Below, piece by piece: positions 25,135-34,753 of a DNA stretch of 40,644 nt. The notes beneath the pieces are model-generated. The model worked only from the letters and a program-made list of their open reading frames with translations, searched no databases and was not told where the DNA came from. The stretch spans positions 1-40,644 of the forward strand of contig CACWKS010000015.1 in the NCBI GenBank assembly GCA_902761535.1. Reading direction: 5' to 3'. Each line of letters starts with the position of its first letter. Positions within the stretch are counted from its first letter, which is position 1. This DNA is from an uncultured Pseudomonadota bacterium. Its GTDB lineage: Bacteria > Pseudomonadota > Alphaproteobacteria > RF32 > CAG-239. Position numbers and translations under genes: made by a program.

Positions 25135-26034
25135 ATGAGCGATAATAAAGGTTTGGTTGTAAGAAAAACTAATCTGCCGGTTGTTATTAATGACAACTCG
25201 CTCACGGCTTATTTGGAGAAGATTAAAACTTTTCCGGTGCTCAGCGAGGAAGAAGAAGTAAGATTAGTCAATAATTTGCAACAGAATGGTGATATGCAGG
25301 CTGCCCAGACTTTGGTAACCTCCCATCTTCGATTGGCTGCCAAAATTGCCATGACCTATCGTCATTACGGGTTACCCATGGCTGATGTTATTTCGGAAGC
25401 CAATATCGGTTTAATGCAGGCAGTTAAAAAATTTGATTTATCTAAAAAAGTCCGCTTGGCAACTTATGCCATCTGGTGGATTAAGGCTGCGATAAATGAT
25501 TATATTTTACGCTCATGGTCGTTGGTTAAAATCGGCACCAGTGCTGCTCAGAAAAAATTATTCTATAATCTCAAGCGCATCAAAGCCAAATTAGGTATAT
25601 ATGATAATAAAGGGTTATCTCCGCAGGAAACTAAGCAAATAGCTCAAGAATTAGTGGTTGACGAACAGGAAGTTAAAGATATGAGTGTTCGTTTAAGCGG
25701 AGACTCTTCTCTTAATACGGCAATTGCCGATGATGAAGACGAGCGTACCGAGCGAATTGACTTGTTGGTTGATAAAAGTCAAAATGTGGAAGAACGTATA
25801 GCCATTGCTCAAGAAGCCGCTTATAAAAAGGAAATTATCCGTAAATGTTTGTCACAGCTTAGTGAGCGTGAACAATATATCATCAAAAATCGTCTGTTAA
25901 CCTCAACCCCTCAAACCTTAAACGAAGTAGGCGAAAAGTTCGGTATAAGTCGTGAACGTGTAAGGCAAATAGAAGATGCTGCGATGAAAAAGTTAAAAGA
26001 ACTGGTTTTGCTTGCCATTTCGGTAAAAAAGTGA
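25135..26034 (+). CDS. rpoH: RNA polymerase sigma-32 (heat shock) factor
   Basis: RpoH directs RNA polymerase to heat-shock promoters. The 299-residue protein has the region 2 stretch HLRLAAKIAMTYRHYGLPMA followed by DVISEANIGLMQAVKKFD. The RpoH-box stretch QKKLFYNLKRIKAKL near residue 140 separates it from RpoD. Region 4.2 lies at GEKFGISRERVRQIEDAAMKKL. The protein has no region 1.1, which is also as expected. GAGG lies 13 bases upstream of the ATG, an unusually long spacing that may limit translation. It heads a transcript into a small coiled-coil gene and prmC. clpB, a classical RpoH target, lies 3 kb downstream. Confidence 0.95.
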   Translation: MSDNKGLVVRKTNLPVVINDNSLTAYLEKIKTFPVLSEEEEVRLVNNLQQNGDMQAAQTLVTSHLRLAAKIAMTYRHYGLPMADVISEANIGLMQAVKKFDLSKKVRLATYAIWWIKAAINDYILRSWSLVKIGTSAAQKKLFYNLKRIKAKLGIYDNKGLSPQETKQIAQELVVDEQEVKDMSVRLSGDSSLNTAIADDEDERTERIDLLVDKSQNVEERIAIAQEAAYKKEIIRKCLSQLSEREQYIIKNRLLTSTPQTLNEVGEKFGISRERVRQIEDAAMKKLKELVLLAISVKK

Positions 26035-26063
26035 TATACTGAAACAATTAGAGGAGAAATGAA

Positions 26064-26234
26064 ATGACTGATAATAAAGATTATGCATTGTTGCCTCCGG
26101 AAAAAATTGCTCAGCTTATGGCGGATTTTGCAAAAAAAATCGAACAATTGAGAGAACAGGTTCATCAATTGGTAAATCAGAAAAATACCATTCAGGCAAT
26201 GTATACTTCTGCCCGTCAAAAGCAAAAAGATTAA
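26064..26234 (+). CDS. Small coiled-coil protein (56 aa)
   Basis: This short frame encodes MTDNKDYALLPPEKIAQLM and a continuing amphipathic helix with heptad-like leucines and valines (KKIEQLREQVHQLVNQKNTI), ending in a basic tail. I do not recognise a family. AGGAG lies 8-9 bases before the ATG, a strong ribosome site. The gene follows rpoH after 29 bases and its stop is 3 bases before the prmC start, so it sits inside that operon and may couple translation into prmC. It is too short to judge by composition alone, but its signals are better than chance. Confidence 0.65.
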   Translation: MTDNKDYALLPPEKIAQLMADFAKKIEQLREQVHQLVNQKNTIQAMYTSARQKQKD

Positions 26235-26237
26235 CCT

Positions 26238-27107
26238 GTGCCTGATACTACAATTAATCATATAATCAATCAAAACTTAAATCTTCTTCAAAGCAGAGGT
26301 ATTGAGACGTCACGCTTTGAAATAAAAGTGCTTATCGCTCATATTTTAAAAACCGAGCCTAAATATTTAATCGGAAGCCAACAGCTTAATAAGCAACAAA
26401 TTGCTGAGTTAGACAAATTGATTGCTCAAAGATTGAAACATTGTCCGGTAGATAAAATAGTCGGGCATAAGGGCTTTTATAAATACGATTTTATAGTTAA
26501 TACCGATGTCTTATCACCGCGTTCCGATACCGAAATTATGGTCGAACATGCTATTGAAATTTTAAATAAACTTAATCAACCTAAGATTTTGGAATTAGGT
26601 ATCGGATCAGGTTGTATCATCTTGTCAATTTTGGCAGATTTGCCGGCAGTATCTGGTATAGGAATTGATATATCGGAAAAAGCTCTTGCCATCGCAGACA
26701 TAAATGCCGAAAAGCTGAATATTGATGAGAAAAGATTGGTGTTGCTGAAAGCCGGTTGGTTTGATAAAGATATTATGAAGAAATTAATGGAATATGCTCC
26801 TTTTGACATGATATTAAGCAATCCTCCTTATATTCCCGATGAAGAAATTGCTCTTTTAGATGAAGAAGTAAAAAATTATGATCCGCTGATTGCGTTAAAT
26901 GGTGGAAAAGATGGTTTGCGAGATTATCTTAAAATAAATGAGCTGGCATATAATTTACTTAAATCTGATGGATATTTATTGTTGGAGGCTGGCGATTCTT
27001 CGCAGTTAAGGAAAATATCTTTAATGGCACAATCTGTTGGGCTGAACTTTGTAAATATTCTGAAAGATTTAACCGGAAAAGACCGCTGTATAATTTTAAA
27101 AAAATGA
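26238..27107 (+). CDS. prmC: Peptide chain release factor N5-glutamine methyltransferase
   Basis: PrmC methylates the GGQ glutamine of release factors RF1 and RF2 using S-adenosylmethionine. The 289-residue protein has an N-terminal helical part, then VLSPRSDTEIMVEHA, the SAM-binding loop ELGIGSGCIILSIL near residue 118, and the catalytic NPPY in SNPPYIPDEEI near 195. The start is GTG at 26238 with no strong ribosome site, so it probably relies on coupling to the small gene that stops at 26234. DUF4167 and clpB downstream give an order typical of Alphaproteobacteria. Confidence 0.93.
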   Translation: MPDTTINHIINQNLNLLQSRGIETSRFEIKVLIAHILKTEPKYLIGSQQLNKQQIAELDKLIAQRLKHCPVDKIVGHKGFYKYDFIVNTDVLSPRSDTEIMVEHAIEILNKLNQPKILELGIGSGCIILSILADLPAVSGIGIDISEKALAIADINAEKLNIDEKRLVLLKAGWFDKDIMKKLMEYAPFDMILSNPPYIPDEEIALLDEEVKNYDPLIALNGGKDGLRDYLKINELAYNLLKSDGYLLLEAGDSSQLRKISLMAQSVGLNFVNILKDLTGKDRCIILKK

Positions 27108-27239
27108 TTTGCATTTATAAAAAGTTTGGTTATTATACGCTCGTTATGTGAAGCCGTTAATGGCCCTGATTTTTTCTCTTGTTTTGCAATTTAATATTTA
27201 ACAGCGCGATGAAAAGCGCTATTTTGATGGTAATAGTTA

Positions 27240-27740
27240 ATGAAAAAAAATAAATTTCGTAATAGTAATTATAATAACCAGGGATATTCCCTTAATTATA
27301 AATTTGACAGCGTTTCTCCGGCCGGAAAATGTTGCGGAACCGCATTAGATTTAATTAAACGTTATAATGATTTAGCCAAAGAAGCCCATGGCAATGGTGA
27401 TTATGTCGAGGCTGAAGTGTTTCGTCAATATGCCGAACATTATCGTAAGATTGTAACTGAAATAAACGAGCGTAAACAGCGTTTTGAACCTAAAGATGTT
27501 CAAGCTGTTACCAATACTGAAGTTTCTGCGACATCAACGCCTCTACCTGATGAGGCAACTTCGACTTCGGAAGTATCTGACGATTCTCCTAAACAAGAAG
27601 GCACTTTAGTAGAAACAAAACCTAAAAAAGCATTTACAGTGATTGAAATAACTGAAGAAGACGCCGTATCAGCCAAACCACGCCGTCAATATAAGCCTAG
27701 ACAGAAAAAGAGCTCTGATGAAAATGCTGTTAACGCATAA
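27240..27740 (+). CDS. DUF4167 domain protein
   Basis: The N-terminal half carries the DUF4167 core: GTALDLIKRYNDLAKEAHGN followed by GDYVEAEVFRQYAEHYRKIV. The rest is low-complexity and charged, ending in a basic tail (PRRQYKPRQKK), which suggests nucleic-acid association. Function is unknown. The family is characteristic of Alphaproteobacteria and is commonly found between prmC and clpB, as here. The ATG at 27240 has no clear ribosome site, and a small hairpin (AGCGC/GCGCT, 27203-27220) lies just upstream. The 130-base gap from prmC may carry its own promoter, but no convincing one was seen. Confidence 0.9.
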   Translation: MKKNKFRNSNYNNQGYSLNYKFDSVSPAGKCCGTALDLIKRYNDLAKEAHGNGDYVEAEVFRQYAEHYRKIVTEINERKQRFEPKDVQAVTNTEVSATSTPLPDEATSTSEVSDDSPKQEGTLVETKPKKAFTVIEITEEDAVSAKPRRQYKPRQKKSSDENAVNA

Positions 27741-27773
27741 ATATAATTAGGTTGATTAAACGGAATAAGGTAA

Positions 27774-28910
27774 ATGTCTTTGTTTTTAGCATTTATAATA
27801 ATAGCTGCTGCTTGTTCGCTTATTACCATAAGAAATCTTATAAGTTATAGTGATTTTTCACATTCTGCAAAGATTAAGGTAATAACGGTTATTTTTATAA
27901 GTTGGTTTGGCGTTATACCTTTACATTTTGCACAAAAATATAATTTATTGCCGGATGCAATTTATGGTCCGTTATACCATATTCTGTATTTTATGCTGAC
28001 ATTTGTTTTTATACTTTTCATTTGCTTAATGGTTCGTGATTTTATATGGTTTATTGTTTTCGGCATATTTAAGCTTTTCGGTCGAACATCATGGAAATGG
28101 GATCCTCACAATGAAGAATCTCTTAATAAAGCTAATTTATTATCTGTAATAGTAAGTCTATTGATTTGCATTTATGCTACATGGCAGGCCTACAAATTAC
28201 CCGAAGTAGTCGAAATGAATTTTTATAGTGATAAGATAACTAATAATATAAAAATTTTACAAATAAGTGATTTAAACATATCAAGAGTTTCATCTGACGC
28301 AAGAATCAAAAATATTGTCGATAAAGTTAATTCTTTAACGCCGGATGCCGTAGTCTTAACCGGTGACATTATTAACGATAATCCTGAAAAAGTAGAAAAA
28401 CAGTTGAATATATTGCGCGAATTAAGTGCTCCTTACGGTATTTTTGCTGTAATGGGCGAACATGAATTCAACAATAATGTCTATGAAGCAAAAAAAGCAT
28501 TGGAAAATAACGGAGTGTCATTTCTGTTTAATGGAGGAGTAACAATTAAGATTGCAAATATATTTATTGCCGGAATACCTGATTATTCTTCGATGTCTGA
28601 GCGCATAAATTTATGGCGAACAATCTATAAGTCTCAAAAGGAAAATTATCGTGTGTTGCTATCTCATTCTCCGCTGATTGTAGATGCTTTATCTAAAGAA
28701 CTTTTTGATATAGTGCTGTCAGGACATACTTTAGGCGGGCAGTTCTTCCCGGTTCATTGGTTTGTAAAAAAACTTAATCACTACCTCGCTGGATATTACA
28801 AAGTAAATAATATTGATTTATTTGTTTCCCGAGGAGTAGGGGTTTGGGGACCGAATGTACGCTTGTTTGCTCCATCTGATATCGCAATAATAAATTTACG
28901 GTCAAAATAA
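27774..28910 (+). CDS. Membrane-linked metallophosphoesterase with missing metal ligands
   Basis: Five or so N-terminal membrane helices (about residues 1-140) precede a calcineurin-like phosphoesterase fold. The motif order is right, but several metal ligands are changed: ISDLN for the usual SD.H, GEHE for GNH(D/E), and SGHTLGGQ for GHTHGGQ. TGDI and the SHSP histidine are kept. Loss of a histidine, an asparagine and a second histidine makes normal dinuclear-metal catalysis doubtful. The closest functional family I know is the YkuE/YaeI-type membrane phosphoesterases. It sits between DUF4167 and clpB, where I would not expect it, and AAGGT lies before the ATG. Confidence 0.8.
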   Translation: MSLFLAFIIIAAACSLITIRNLISYSDFSHSAKIKVITVIFISWFGVIPLHFAQKYNLLPDAIYGPLYHILYFMLTFVFILFICLMVRDFIWFIVFGIFKLFGRTSWKWDPHNEESLNKANLLSVIVSLLICIYATWQAYKLPEVVEMNFYSDKITNNIKILQISDLNISRVSSDARIKNIVDKVNSLTPDAVVLTGDIINDNPEKVEKQLNILRELSAPYGIFAVMGEHEFNNNVYEAKKALENNGVSFLFNGGVTIKIANIFIAGIPDYSSMSERINLWRTIYKSQKENYRVLLSHSPLIVDALSKELFDIVLSGHTLGGQFFPVHWFVKKLNHYLAGYYKVNNIDLFVSRGVGVWGPNVRLFAPSDIAIINLRSK

Positions 28911-28985
28911 TTTAACTAATACTTGATTTATTCCTATTCAATTTACTATATTATACTATAGGCGATTGAGTTGGAGGTAAAAGTT

Positions 28986-31571
28986 ATGAATTTTGAAAAA
29001 CTTACTGATAAATCTAAAGATGTAGTGGAAAAAGCCGTAAATATAGCTGTTTCTGCAAAGAATCAATATGTTACTTCTTTGCATTTGCTTAAATCACTTA
29101 TAAATTCTAAAAATTCTTTCATTGATGATTTAATAAGCAAAGCAGGAGGTTCATTACCCAAAATCAAGGAAGCTGTAGAAAAAGAATTATCAAAATTACC
29201 GCAAATTGCCGGAGGCTCAGTGCAAACTTTAATGAGCCAAGATTTTACTTATACTATGCAGGAAGCTGAAAAATTAGCCGACAAAGCCAATGATAAATTT
29301 GTCACTCTTGAAAGATTATTACAAGCCTTAGTTGTCAGTGATAATTCCGGAACCGGTGATTTGTTGAAAAAATCAGGGGTTGATGCGGTTAAACTGAATG
29401 CGGCAATTAATGAATATCGCCAAGGTCGTTTGGCTGATAGTCAGACAGCCGAAGATACTTTTGACGCTTTGAAAAAATTTACCATTGATGTTACTCAGCG
29501 CGCCAAAGAAGGAAAACTTGATCCGGTGATCGGACGTGAGTCGGAAATTCGTCGAGCTATCCAAGTTTTATCGCGCCGCACGAAAAATAATCCTGTATTG
29601 ATAGGTGAGCCCGGTGTTGGTAAAACAGCCATAGTCGAAGGATTAGCTAACCGTATTGTTAATAATGATGTGCCGGAAAGTTTGCAAGGCAAGAAATTAT
29701 TGTCTTTGGATTTGGGAGCTTTGATAGCCGGAGCTAAATTCCGTGGAGAATTCGAGGAACGTCTTAAATCCGTATTGAAAGATATTGAGAATGCTCAAGG
29801 CGAGATAATATTATTTATTGATGAAATGCACACTTTGGTCGGTGCCGGAGCCGCTGAGGGTTCAATGGATGCTTCCAATTTATTAAAGCCGGCTTTGGCA
29901 CGTGGTGAACTGCATTGTATGGGTGCAACTACCTTAAACGAATACAAAAAATATATCGAAAAGGATGCTGCTTTAGCTCGCCGTTTTCAAGAAATTTATA
30001 TTGCCGAACCTACGGTCGAAGATACGGTTTCAATATTGCGTGGTATTAAAGAAAAATTTGAATTGCACCATGGTGTAAAAATAGCTGACGGAGCTTTACT
30101 TGCTGCGGCAACCTTATCAGACAGATACATTAATGATCGTTTTTTACCTGATAAAGCTATTGATTTAATGGATGAGGCGGCCAGTGCTCTGCGCATGGCT
30201 ATTGATTCCAAACCGGAAGAATTAGATGAATTGGATAGAAAAATAACTCAGTTAAAAATTGAAGCCGCCGCTTTGGCCAAGGAAAGTGATCCGCGTTCCA
30301 AAGAACGTTTATCCGGCATTAACTATGAAATAAATGCCCTGCAGAGTAAAGCAAAAATTATGGATGATAAATGGCAAAAGAACAAGCGTGATTTAGCTGA
30401 TTTCACGGTTTTGAAAGATAAATTGGATAAAGCCCGTATAGAAGTTGATATTGCCAAACGTGAAGGCAAATTTGAACGAGCCGGAGAGTTGCAATATGGC
30501 ATCATTCCTGACTTAGAGAAGAAAATAGCCGAAGCTGAAGGAATAAATAAAAATAATAAAGGTTCTTTCACCGAGACCGTTACCGAGGAAGATATCGCCC
30601 ATGTGGTATCTAAACGTACCGGTATTCCGGTCGATAAAATGCTGACCGGCGAAAAGGAAAAATTATTAAAAATGGAAGAATTTTTAAGCCAGAGAGTCGT
30701 CGGACAAAAAGAAGCTATCGCCGCTATTGCTAATGCCATAAGACGTTCTCGGGCCGGCATATCCGATGCTAATCAGCCCATAGGTTCGTTCCTGTTTTTA
30801 GGACCTACAGGTGTCGGCAAAACCGAATTGAGTAAGGCCGTCGCCGAATTTCTTTTTAATGATGAACGAGCTATTTTGCGTGTTGATATGTCTGAATATA
30901 TGGAAAAACACGCGGTTGCTCGCTTAATCGGCTCACCTCCGGGATATGTCGGATACGAAGAGGGCGGATTTTTGACCGAGGCAGTCCGTCGTCGTCCTTA
31001 TCAGGTTATTTTGTTTGATGAAATAGAAAAAGCTCACCCCGATGTTTTCAACATATTGTTGCAAGTGTTGGACGATGGGCGTTTAACTGATGGCAAAGGT
31101 CGCACGGTTGATTTTAAGAATACTCTGATAATTATGACTTCTAACCTTGGTTCGGAAATCTTGAGTAATGCTACCGGAGCCGATGATGGTAAAAAGATTC
31201 GCACTCAGGTAATGGAAGTGGTTAAGAATTCATTTCGTCCTGAATTTATCAATCGAATTGATGAAATAACCATATTCCATCGTCTGGATAAAAACGCCAT
31301 TAAGGAGATTGCCCGGTTGCAAATTGCTAATATTGAAAAGCGTTTAAGTCCGCGCAATATAAAGCTCAAAATCCATGATACGGCTTTTGTTTGGATTGTT
31401 AATAATGGTTATGATCCCGTTTACGGTGCCCGACCTCTTAAGAGATTGCTTAAAAATAATATAGAGAACAAGTTAGCAATCAAAATAATTGACGGCTATA
31501 TCGGCGATAATGATACAGCCGAGGTTATCGTGCTTAATGGCGGATTGGAAATAACCAAATCTAAGAAATAA
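28986..31571 (+). CDS. clpB: ClpB disaggregase
   Basis: ClpB is a hexameric AAA+ machine that, with DnaK, pulls proteins out of aggregates. The 861-residue protein is full-length. The double Clp N-domain (about 1-145) is followed by NBD1 with GEPGVGKT near residue 205, the long coiled-coil middle domain, and NBD2 with GPTGVGKT near 605. The ATG at 28986 was chosen because GGAGG lies 8 bases before it; the frame opens five codons earlier at a poorer site. Upstream, TTGATT (28923) and TATATT (28947) are 18 bases apart and could form a promoter, possibly RpoH-read. It ends 9 bases before the end of convergent rlmN. Confidence 0.97.
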   Translation: MNFEKLTDKSKDVVEKAVNIAVSAKNQYVTSLHLLKSLINSKNSFIDDLISKAGGSLPKIKEAVEKELSKLPQIAGGSVQTLMSQDFTYTMQEAEKLADKANDKFVTLERLLQALVVSDNSGTGDLLKKSGVDAVKLNAAINEYRQGRLADSQTAEDTFDALKKFTIDVTQRAKEGKLDPVIGRESEIRRAIQVLSRRTKNNPVLIGEPGVGKTAIVEGLANRIVNNDVPESLQGKKLLSLDLGALIAGAKFRGEFEERLKSVLKDIENAQGEIILFIDEMHTLVGAGAAEGSMDASNLLKPALARGELHCMGATTLNEYKKYIEKDAALARRFQEIYIAEPTVEDTVSILRGIKEKFELHHGVKIADGALLAAATLSDRYINDRFLPDKAIDLMDEAASALRMAIDSKPEELDELDRKITQLKIEAAALAKESDPRSKERLSGINYEINALQSKAKIMDDKWQKNKRDLADFTVLKDKLDKARIEVDIAKREGKFERAGELQYGIIPDLEKKIAEAEGINKNNKGSFTETVTEEDIAHVVSKRTGIPVDKMLTGEKEKLLKMEEFLSQRVVGQKEAIAAIANAIRRSRAGISDANQPIGSFLFLGPTGVGKTELSKAVAEFLFNDERAILRVDMSEYMEKHAVARLIGSPPGYVGYEEGGFLTEAVRRRPYQVILFDEIEKAHPDVFNILLQVLDDGRLTDGKGRTVDFKNTLIIMTSNLGSEILSNATGADDGKKIRTQVMEVVKNSFRPEFINRIDEITIFHRLDKNAIKEIARLQIANIEKRLSPRNIKLKIHDTAFVWIVNNGYDPVYGARPLKRLLKNNIENKLAIKIIDGYIGDNDTAEVIVLNGGLEITKSKK

Positions 31572-31579
31572 GCATATTC

Positions 31580-32647
31580 TTATTTAGTCGCGGTGGTATT
31601 TTTGCTCTTAAGTTGTCCGCAGGCAGCCAGTATATCTTGTCCGCGGGCAACTCTTATCGGTGCTTCATATCCTGCTTGCTCAAGTATCTTTGAAAAAGCA
31701 TGGACTTTATTGTTGGAACTCGGCTCAAAATTACACCCCGGCCATGGATTAAAAGGAATTAAATTAAATTTTGCTCCTAAATTATATTTTTTCATCAAAG
31801 CAATCAGCAGTTTAGCATCTTCGGGCGTATCATTAAAGTCTTTTAGCATGAGATACTCAAAAGTTATCATCCGACTCATTCCCATAATTGCTTGATATTT
31901 CTGACAAGCGGAAAGCACATCCTCAATCGGATAGCGTGTGTTAATCGGCATAATGTTGGAACGTTTCTCATTAGTGGGAGCATGCAGGCTGATTGCTAAT
32001 TTTACCCCTAATTCTTTTGCCACATCCTCAATATGCGGAACAATTCCTGAAGTTGAAAGAGTAATACGACGTTTGGAAATGGCAATTCCGTCTCCGTCAG
32101 ATAATATTTTTAATGCCTTAAAAACATTGTCTTTGTTGTGTAAAGGTTCGCCCATACCCATAACCACAATATTGGATAAATAACGCGTTTCATTAGTAGG
32201 GGAGGGCCATTCTCCATAAGCATCACGTGCCACCATAAATTGAGCGACAATCTCTCCGGCGGTCAGGTTGCGAGTTATTTTTTGGCTTCCGGTATGGCAG
32301 AATTTACATCCGACCGCACAACCTACTTGGGTTGATATACAAACTGCCCCTCTGTCTTCTTCCGGAATATAAACTGTTTCAATACGTTCTCCGTCAGCAA
32401 ATTCCAAAAGCCACTTGTGTGTGCCGTCAGATGAAAGCTGTTCGGTAACGATTTTCGGTCGGGAAATGAAATAATTCTGTTGCAACTTGTCTCTTAATGG
32501 CTTGGACAGGTTGCTCATTTTAGCAAAATCGGTAACTCCGTGAAAATAAATCCATTGCCATAATTGCTTAGCTCGAAACGGCTTCTCTCCGATTGAAGCC
32601 ATTTCTTCAGAGAGTTCTTCTTTTGATAACCCGATTAAGTCTTTCAT
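31580..32647 (-). CDS. rlmN: Radical SAM 23S rRNA/tRNA methyltransferase
   Basis: RlmN makes C2-methyladenosine at A2503 of 23S rRNA and at A37 of some tRNAs, using a [4Fe-4S] cluster and S-adenosylmethionine. The 355-residue protein has the radical-SAM cysteine triad in GCAVGCKFCHTGSQK near residue 110, MGMGEPLHN near 165, and a conserved C-terminal cysteine in DILAACGQL that serves as the methyl carrier. The ATG at 32647 overlaps the stop of the IalB gene by one base (TAATG), so translation is probably coupled; no separate ribosome site is needed. A GTG nine bases upstream is possible but unlikely. Confidence 0.96.
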   Translation of the reverse strand: MKDLIGLSKEELSEEMASIGEKPFRAKQLWQWIYFHGVTDFAKMSNLSKPLRDKLQQNYFISRPKIVTEQLSSDGTHKWLLEFADGERIETVYIPEEDRGAVCISTQVGCAVGCKFCHTGSQKITRNLTAGEIVAQFMVARDAYGEWPSPTNETRYLSNIVVMGMGEPLHNKDNVFKALKILSDGDGIAISKRRITLSTSGIVPHIEDVAKELGVKLAISLHAPTNEKRSNIMPINTRYPIEDVLSACQKYQAIMGMSRMITFEYLMLKDFNDTPEDAKLLIALMKKYNLGAKFNLIPFNPWPGCNFEPSSNNKVHAFSKILEQAGYEAPIRVARGQDILAACGQLKSKNTTATK

Positions 32648-33156
32648 TATTTGCACTTATTGGTAATAGCTTTATAAGCAGAAGAAAAACCGTTCAAAGA
32701 ATAAGTATCTTTGGTCAAAGTTCCTTTGGAAGAAGTTCCGTCAATTATCATTCGGCTGCCTCTTTTCATTGCTTCGACAATTTTTTTATCTACCTCACTG
32801 TTAACCGCCCAAGCTTTTTCCCCGCTGGTAAATAATTCATCTTCTCCGAAAGTTTTTGCCCCGATTTTAATTTTAACCGGAGTCGCCAATTTATAAGTAT
32901 AGCCGGCATTGACAGTTATAACGTCAAAACTTTTTTCATTGGGACGATGAGTAACTACAAAATAAATATCGCCGCGGTGGGTATATTTACCTTCATCTTT
33001 TTTAGGAGATGATGCCATATAGCAAACCGGACCGGAATTGTCACGATAATAATAAGCCGTCCAATCTCCGTATTCACCTAAGACCTTAGGCGCACCGGCT
33101 TGTGCTGAATTAGCAATAATAAAACTCATTAAAATAAAAAATGCGGATTTTTTCAT
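32647..33156 (-). CDS. IalB-family secreted protein
   Basis: This 169-residue protein begins with a signal peptide (MKKSAFFILMSFIIANSAQA). A domain of the invasion-associated locus B type follows: YGDWTAYYYRDNSGPVCYMA near residue 30, VVTHRPNE further in, and a C-terminal SLNGFSSAYKAITNKCK with the second cysteine. The family was named for Bartonella invasion but is widespread in Alphaproteobacteria, where it is often just upstream of rlmN as here, so the invasion label should not be taken as function. GGTAG precedes the ATG. Confidence 0.88.
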   Translation of the reverse strand: MKKSAFFILMSFIIANSAQAGAPKVLGEYGDWTAYYYRDNSGPVCYMASSPKKDEGKYTHRGDIYFVVTHRPNEKSFDVITVNAGYTYKLATPVKIKIGAKTFGEDELFTSGEKAWAVNSEVDKKIVEAMKRGSRMIIDGTSSKGTLTKDTYSLNGFSSAYKAITNKCK

Positions 33157-33257
33157 CGTTACTACCTATAAAAACAGTTAATTTATATTAATAATAATTG
33201 CAAAATGTATAAAAAATGTTAACTTCAAAAAAAAGTTTTTAACTGAAAATTTTGCCG

Positions 33258-34484
33258 ATGATAAGAAGTAATTATCTTGATATAAATAAATTAACCGACA
33301 ACAAGCAGATATTACGCTTGTTTGATGTGGTAGCTGATCACGGCGGTGTTTTGCGTTTTGTGGGCGGTGCCGTACGTGATGCTTTAAAAAACATCAAAAG
33401 TTATGACTTAAACCTTGCCACTGATTTAAGTCCTGACGAATTGGTCGAAGCTTGTAACGATGAAGGTTATAAAACTGTTCCTCTGGGAATCAAGCAAAAT
33501 GCTGTCGGTATATTGATTGACGGACAAACGGTTGAAGTCGGTTCACTCTTTAAATATATTGAAGACGAAGACGGTACATCATATATTGAATATACCGATA
33601 ATTGGGAAGAAGACGCCTCTCGCCGCGATTTGACCATCAATGCTGTCTATGCTGATGAAAAAGGCAATGTTTTTGACTATTATAACGGTGTTGAAGATTT
33701 AGAAAAAGGCTATGTCCGTTTTATCGGATCGGCCGCCCAACGCATTAAAGAAGATCCTATCCGCATTTTGCGCTATTTTCGTTTTTATTCCATGTATGGC
33801 GTGGAAGAACCCAACAAAAAAGCAGTCGAGGCTTGCCAGGAATATAGCAGTTGGCTTAAAAAAGTTCCCATGGAAAAAATTCGTGACGAATTATTTAGAA
33901 TTATTTTGACATTTAATGCTCCCCGCGCTTACCGCCTGATGCAATCCCATGATGTTTTGAGTTATATCCTCCCCGAGGCCGAATATATCGATAATTTGGA
34001 GTATTTTAACAAACTTTCGGTCGGGCAAAAAATCAAAAACGAGGAAATTGTCAAATTATTTATTTTATATCATCCGGACGAGGCTTTGGCAGAAAATTTG
34101 GCAGTTCGCTTAAAATTAAATCGCGGGCAAAAAACTTTGCTAATGCAGTTGGGCAATTCGGATGAGTTGAAAAAAGATTTATTAACTCCGTTAGGGCGTA
34201 AAAGTTTGGTCTACCGCTATGGCCAAGATTTTTGCTCGGCTTTTTTACTCACGTCTTATGCTATTGCTATGAATGCTCCGGATAATTTGTGGGATTTATA
34301 TGATGAAATAAATTCTTTATCTAAACCGATATTTCCTATCACCGGACGTGATATTATGGAAACAGGAATTACCGATAATCGCCAAATCGGCGAGATGATA
34401 AAAGAATTGGAAAAAAACTGGATTGACTCAGGTTTCACCTTGACCAAAGAGCAATTATTGTCGCACTTTAGTGAAGTGATATAA
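33258..34484 (+). CDS. cca: CCA tRNA nucleotidyltransferase family protein
   Basis: The 408-residue protein is a class II CCA-adding/poly(A)-polymerase-family enzyme. FVGGAVRDAL opens the head domain, followed by the site that normally holds two catalytic aspartates (DxD). Here it reads DLN in YDLNLATDLSP, so the second is Asn (codon AAC). RRDLTINAVYAD and RIKEDPIRILRYFRF, the nucleotide-recognition and neck motifs, are intact. The C-terminal helical body is the expected length. The ATG at 33258 has no strong ribosome site; an upstream TTG opens the frame but is no better. If the substitution is real, polymerase activity may be altered. Confidence 0.88.
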   Translation: MIRSNYLDINKLTDNKQILRLFDVVADHGGVLRFVGGAVRDALKNIKSYDLNLATDLSPDELVEACNDEGYKTVPLGIKQNAVGILIDGQTVEVGSLFKYIEDEDGTSYIEYTDNWEEDASRRDLTINAVYADEKGNVFDYYNGVEDLEKGYVRFIGSAAQRIKEDPIRILRYFRFYSMYGVEEPNKKAVEACQEYSSWLKKVPMEKIRDELFRIILTFNAPRAYRLMQSHDVLSYILPEAEYIDNLEYFNKLSVGQKIKNEEIVKLFILYHPDEALAENLAVRLKLNRGQKTLLMQLGNSDELKKDLLTPLGRKSLVYRYGQDFCSAFLLTSYAIAMNAPDNLWDLYDEINSLSKPIFPITGRDIMETGITDNRQIGEMIKELEKNWIDSGFTLTKEQLLSHFSEVI

Positions 34485-34555
34485 ATAATATATTGAAACT
34501 GCTTTAAAAAAGACTATCTGGTCGCCGATAAATCAATTTTTGAGGATAAACGACA

Positions 34556-34624
34556 ATGCAAATCAAACATTGGATAATCTTAACTGTTTTTATCATGGCA
34601 TTAATATTAAGTTTGTTTTTTTGA
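34556..34624 (+). CDS. Possible 22-residue membrane microprotein
   Basis: This short frame encodes MQIKHWIILTVFIMALILSL followed by FF and a stop. GAGG lies about 9 bases before the ATG, and the whole product is one hydrophobic helix with a positive start, as membrane microproteins have. It lies between cca and the tRNA promoter. By length alone such a frame could arise by chance, but the ribosome site and composition together favour it. No homolog is recognised. Confidence 0.45.
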   Translation: MQIKHWIILTVFIMALILSLFF

Positions 34625-34633
34625 AAAAATAGC

Positions 34634-34662
34634 TTGACAAATAAGTATGAGAAGCGTAAAAG
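34634..34662 (+). promoter_or_regulatory. Promoter of the initiator tRNA
   Basis: TTGACA (34634-34639, perfect) and TAAAAG (34657-34662) are 17 bases apart, placing the likely start 7 or so bases downstream. The mature tRNA begins at 34677. It is a strong vegetative match. Confidence 0.75.
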
Positions 34663-34676
34663 GTGCACATATTCAT

Positions 34677-34734
<58 letters not shown>

Positions 34735-34753
<19 letters not shown>

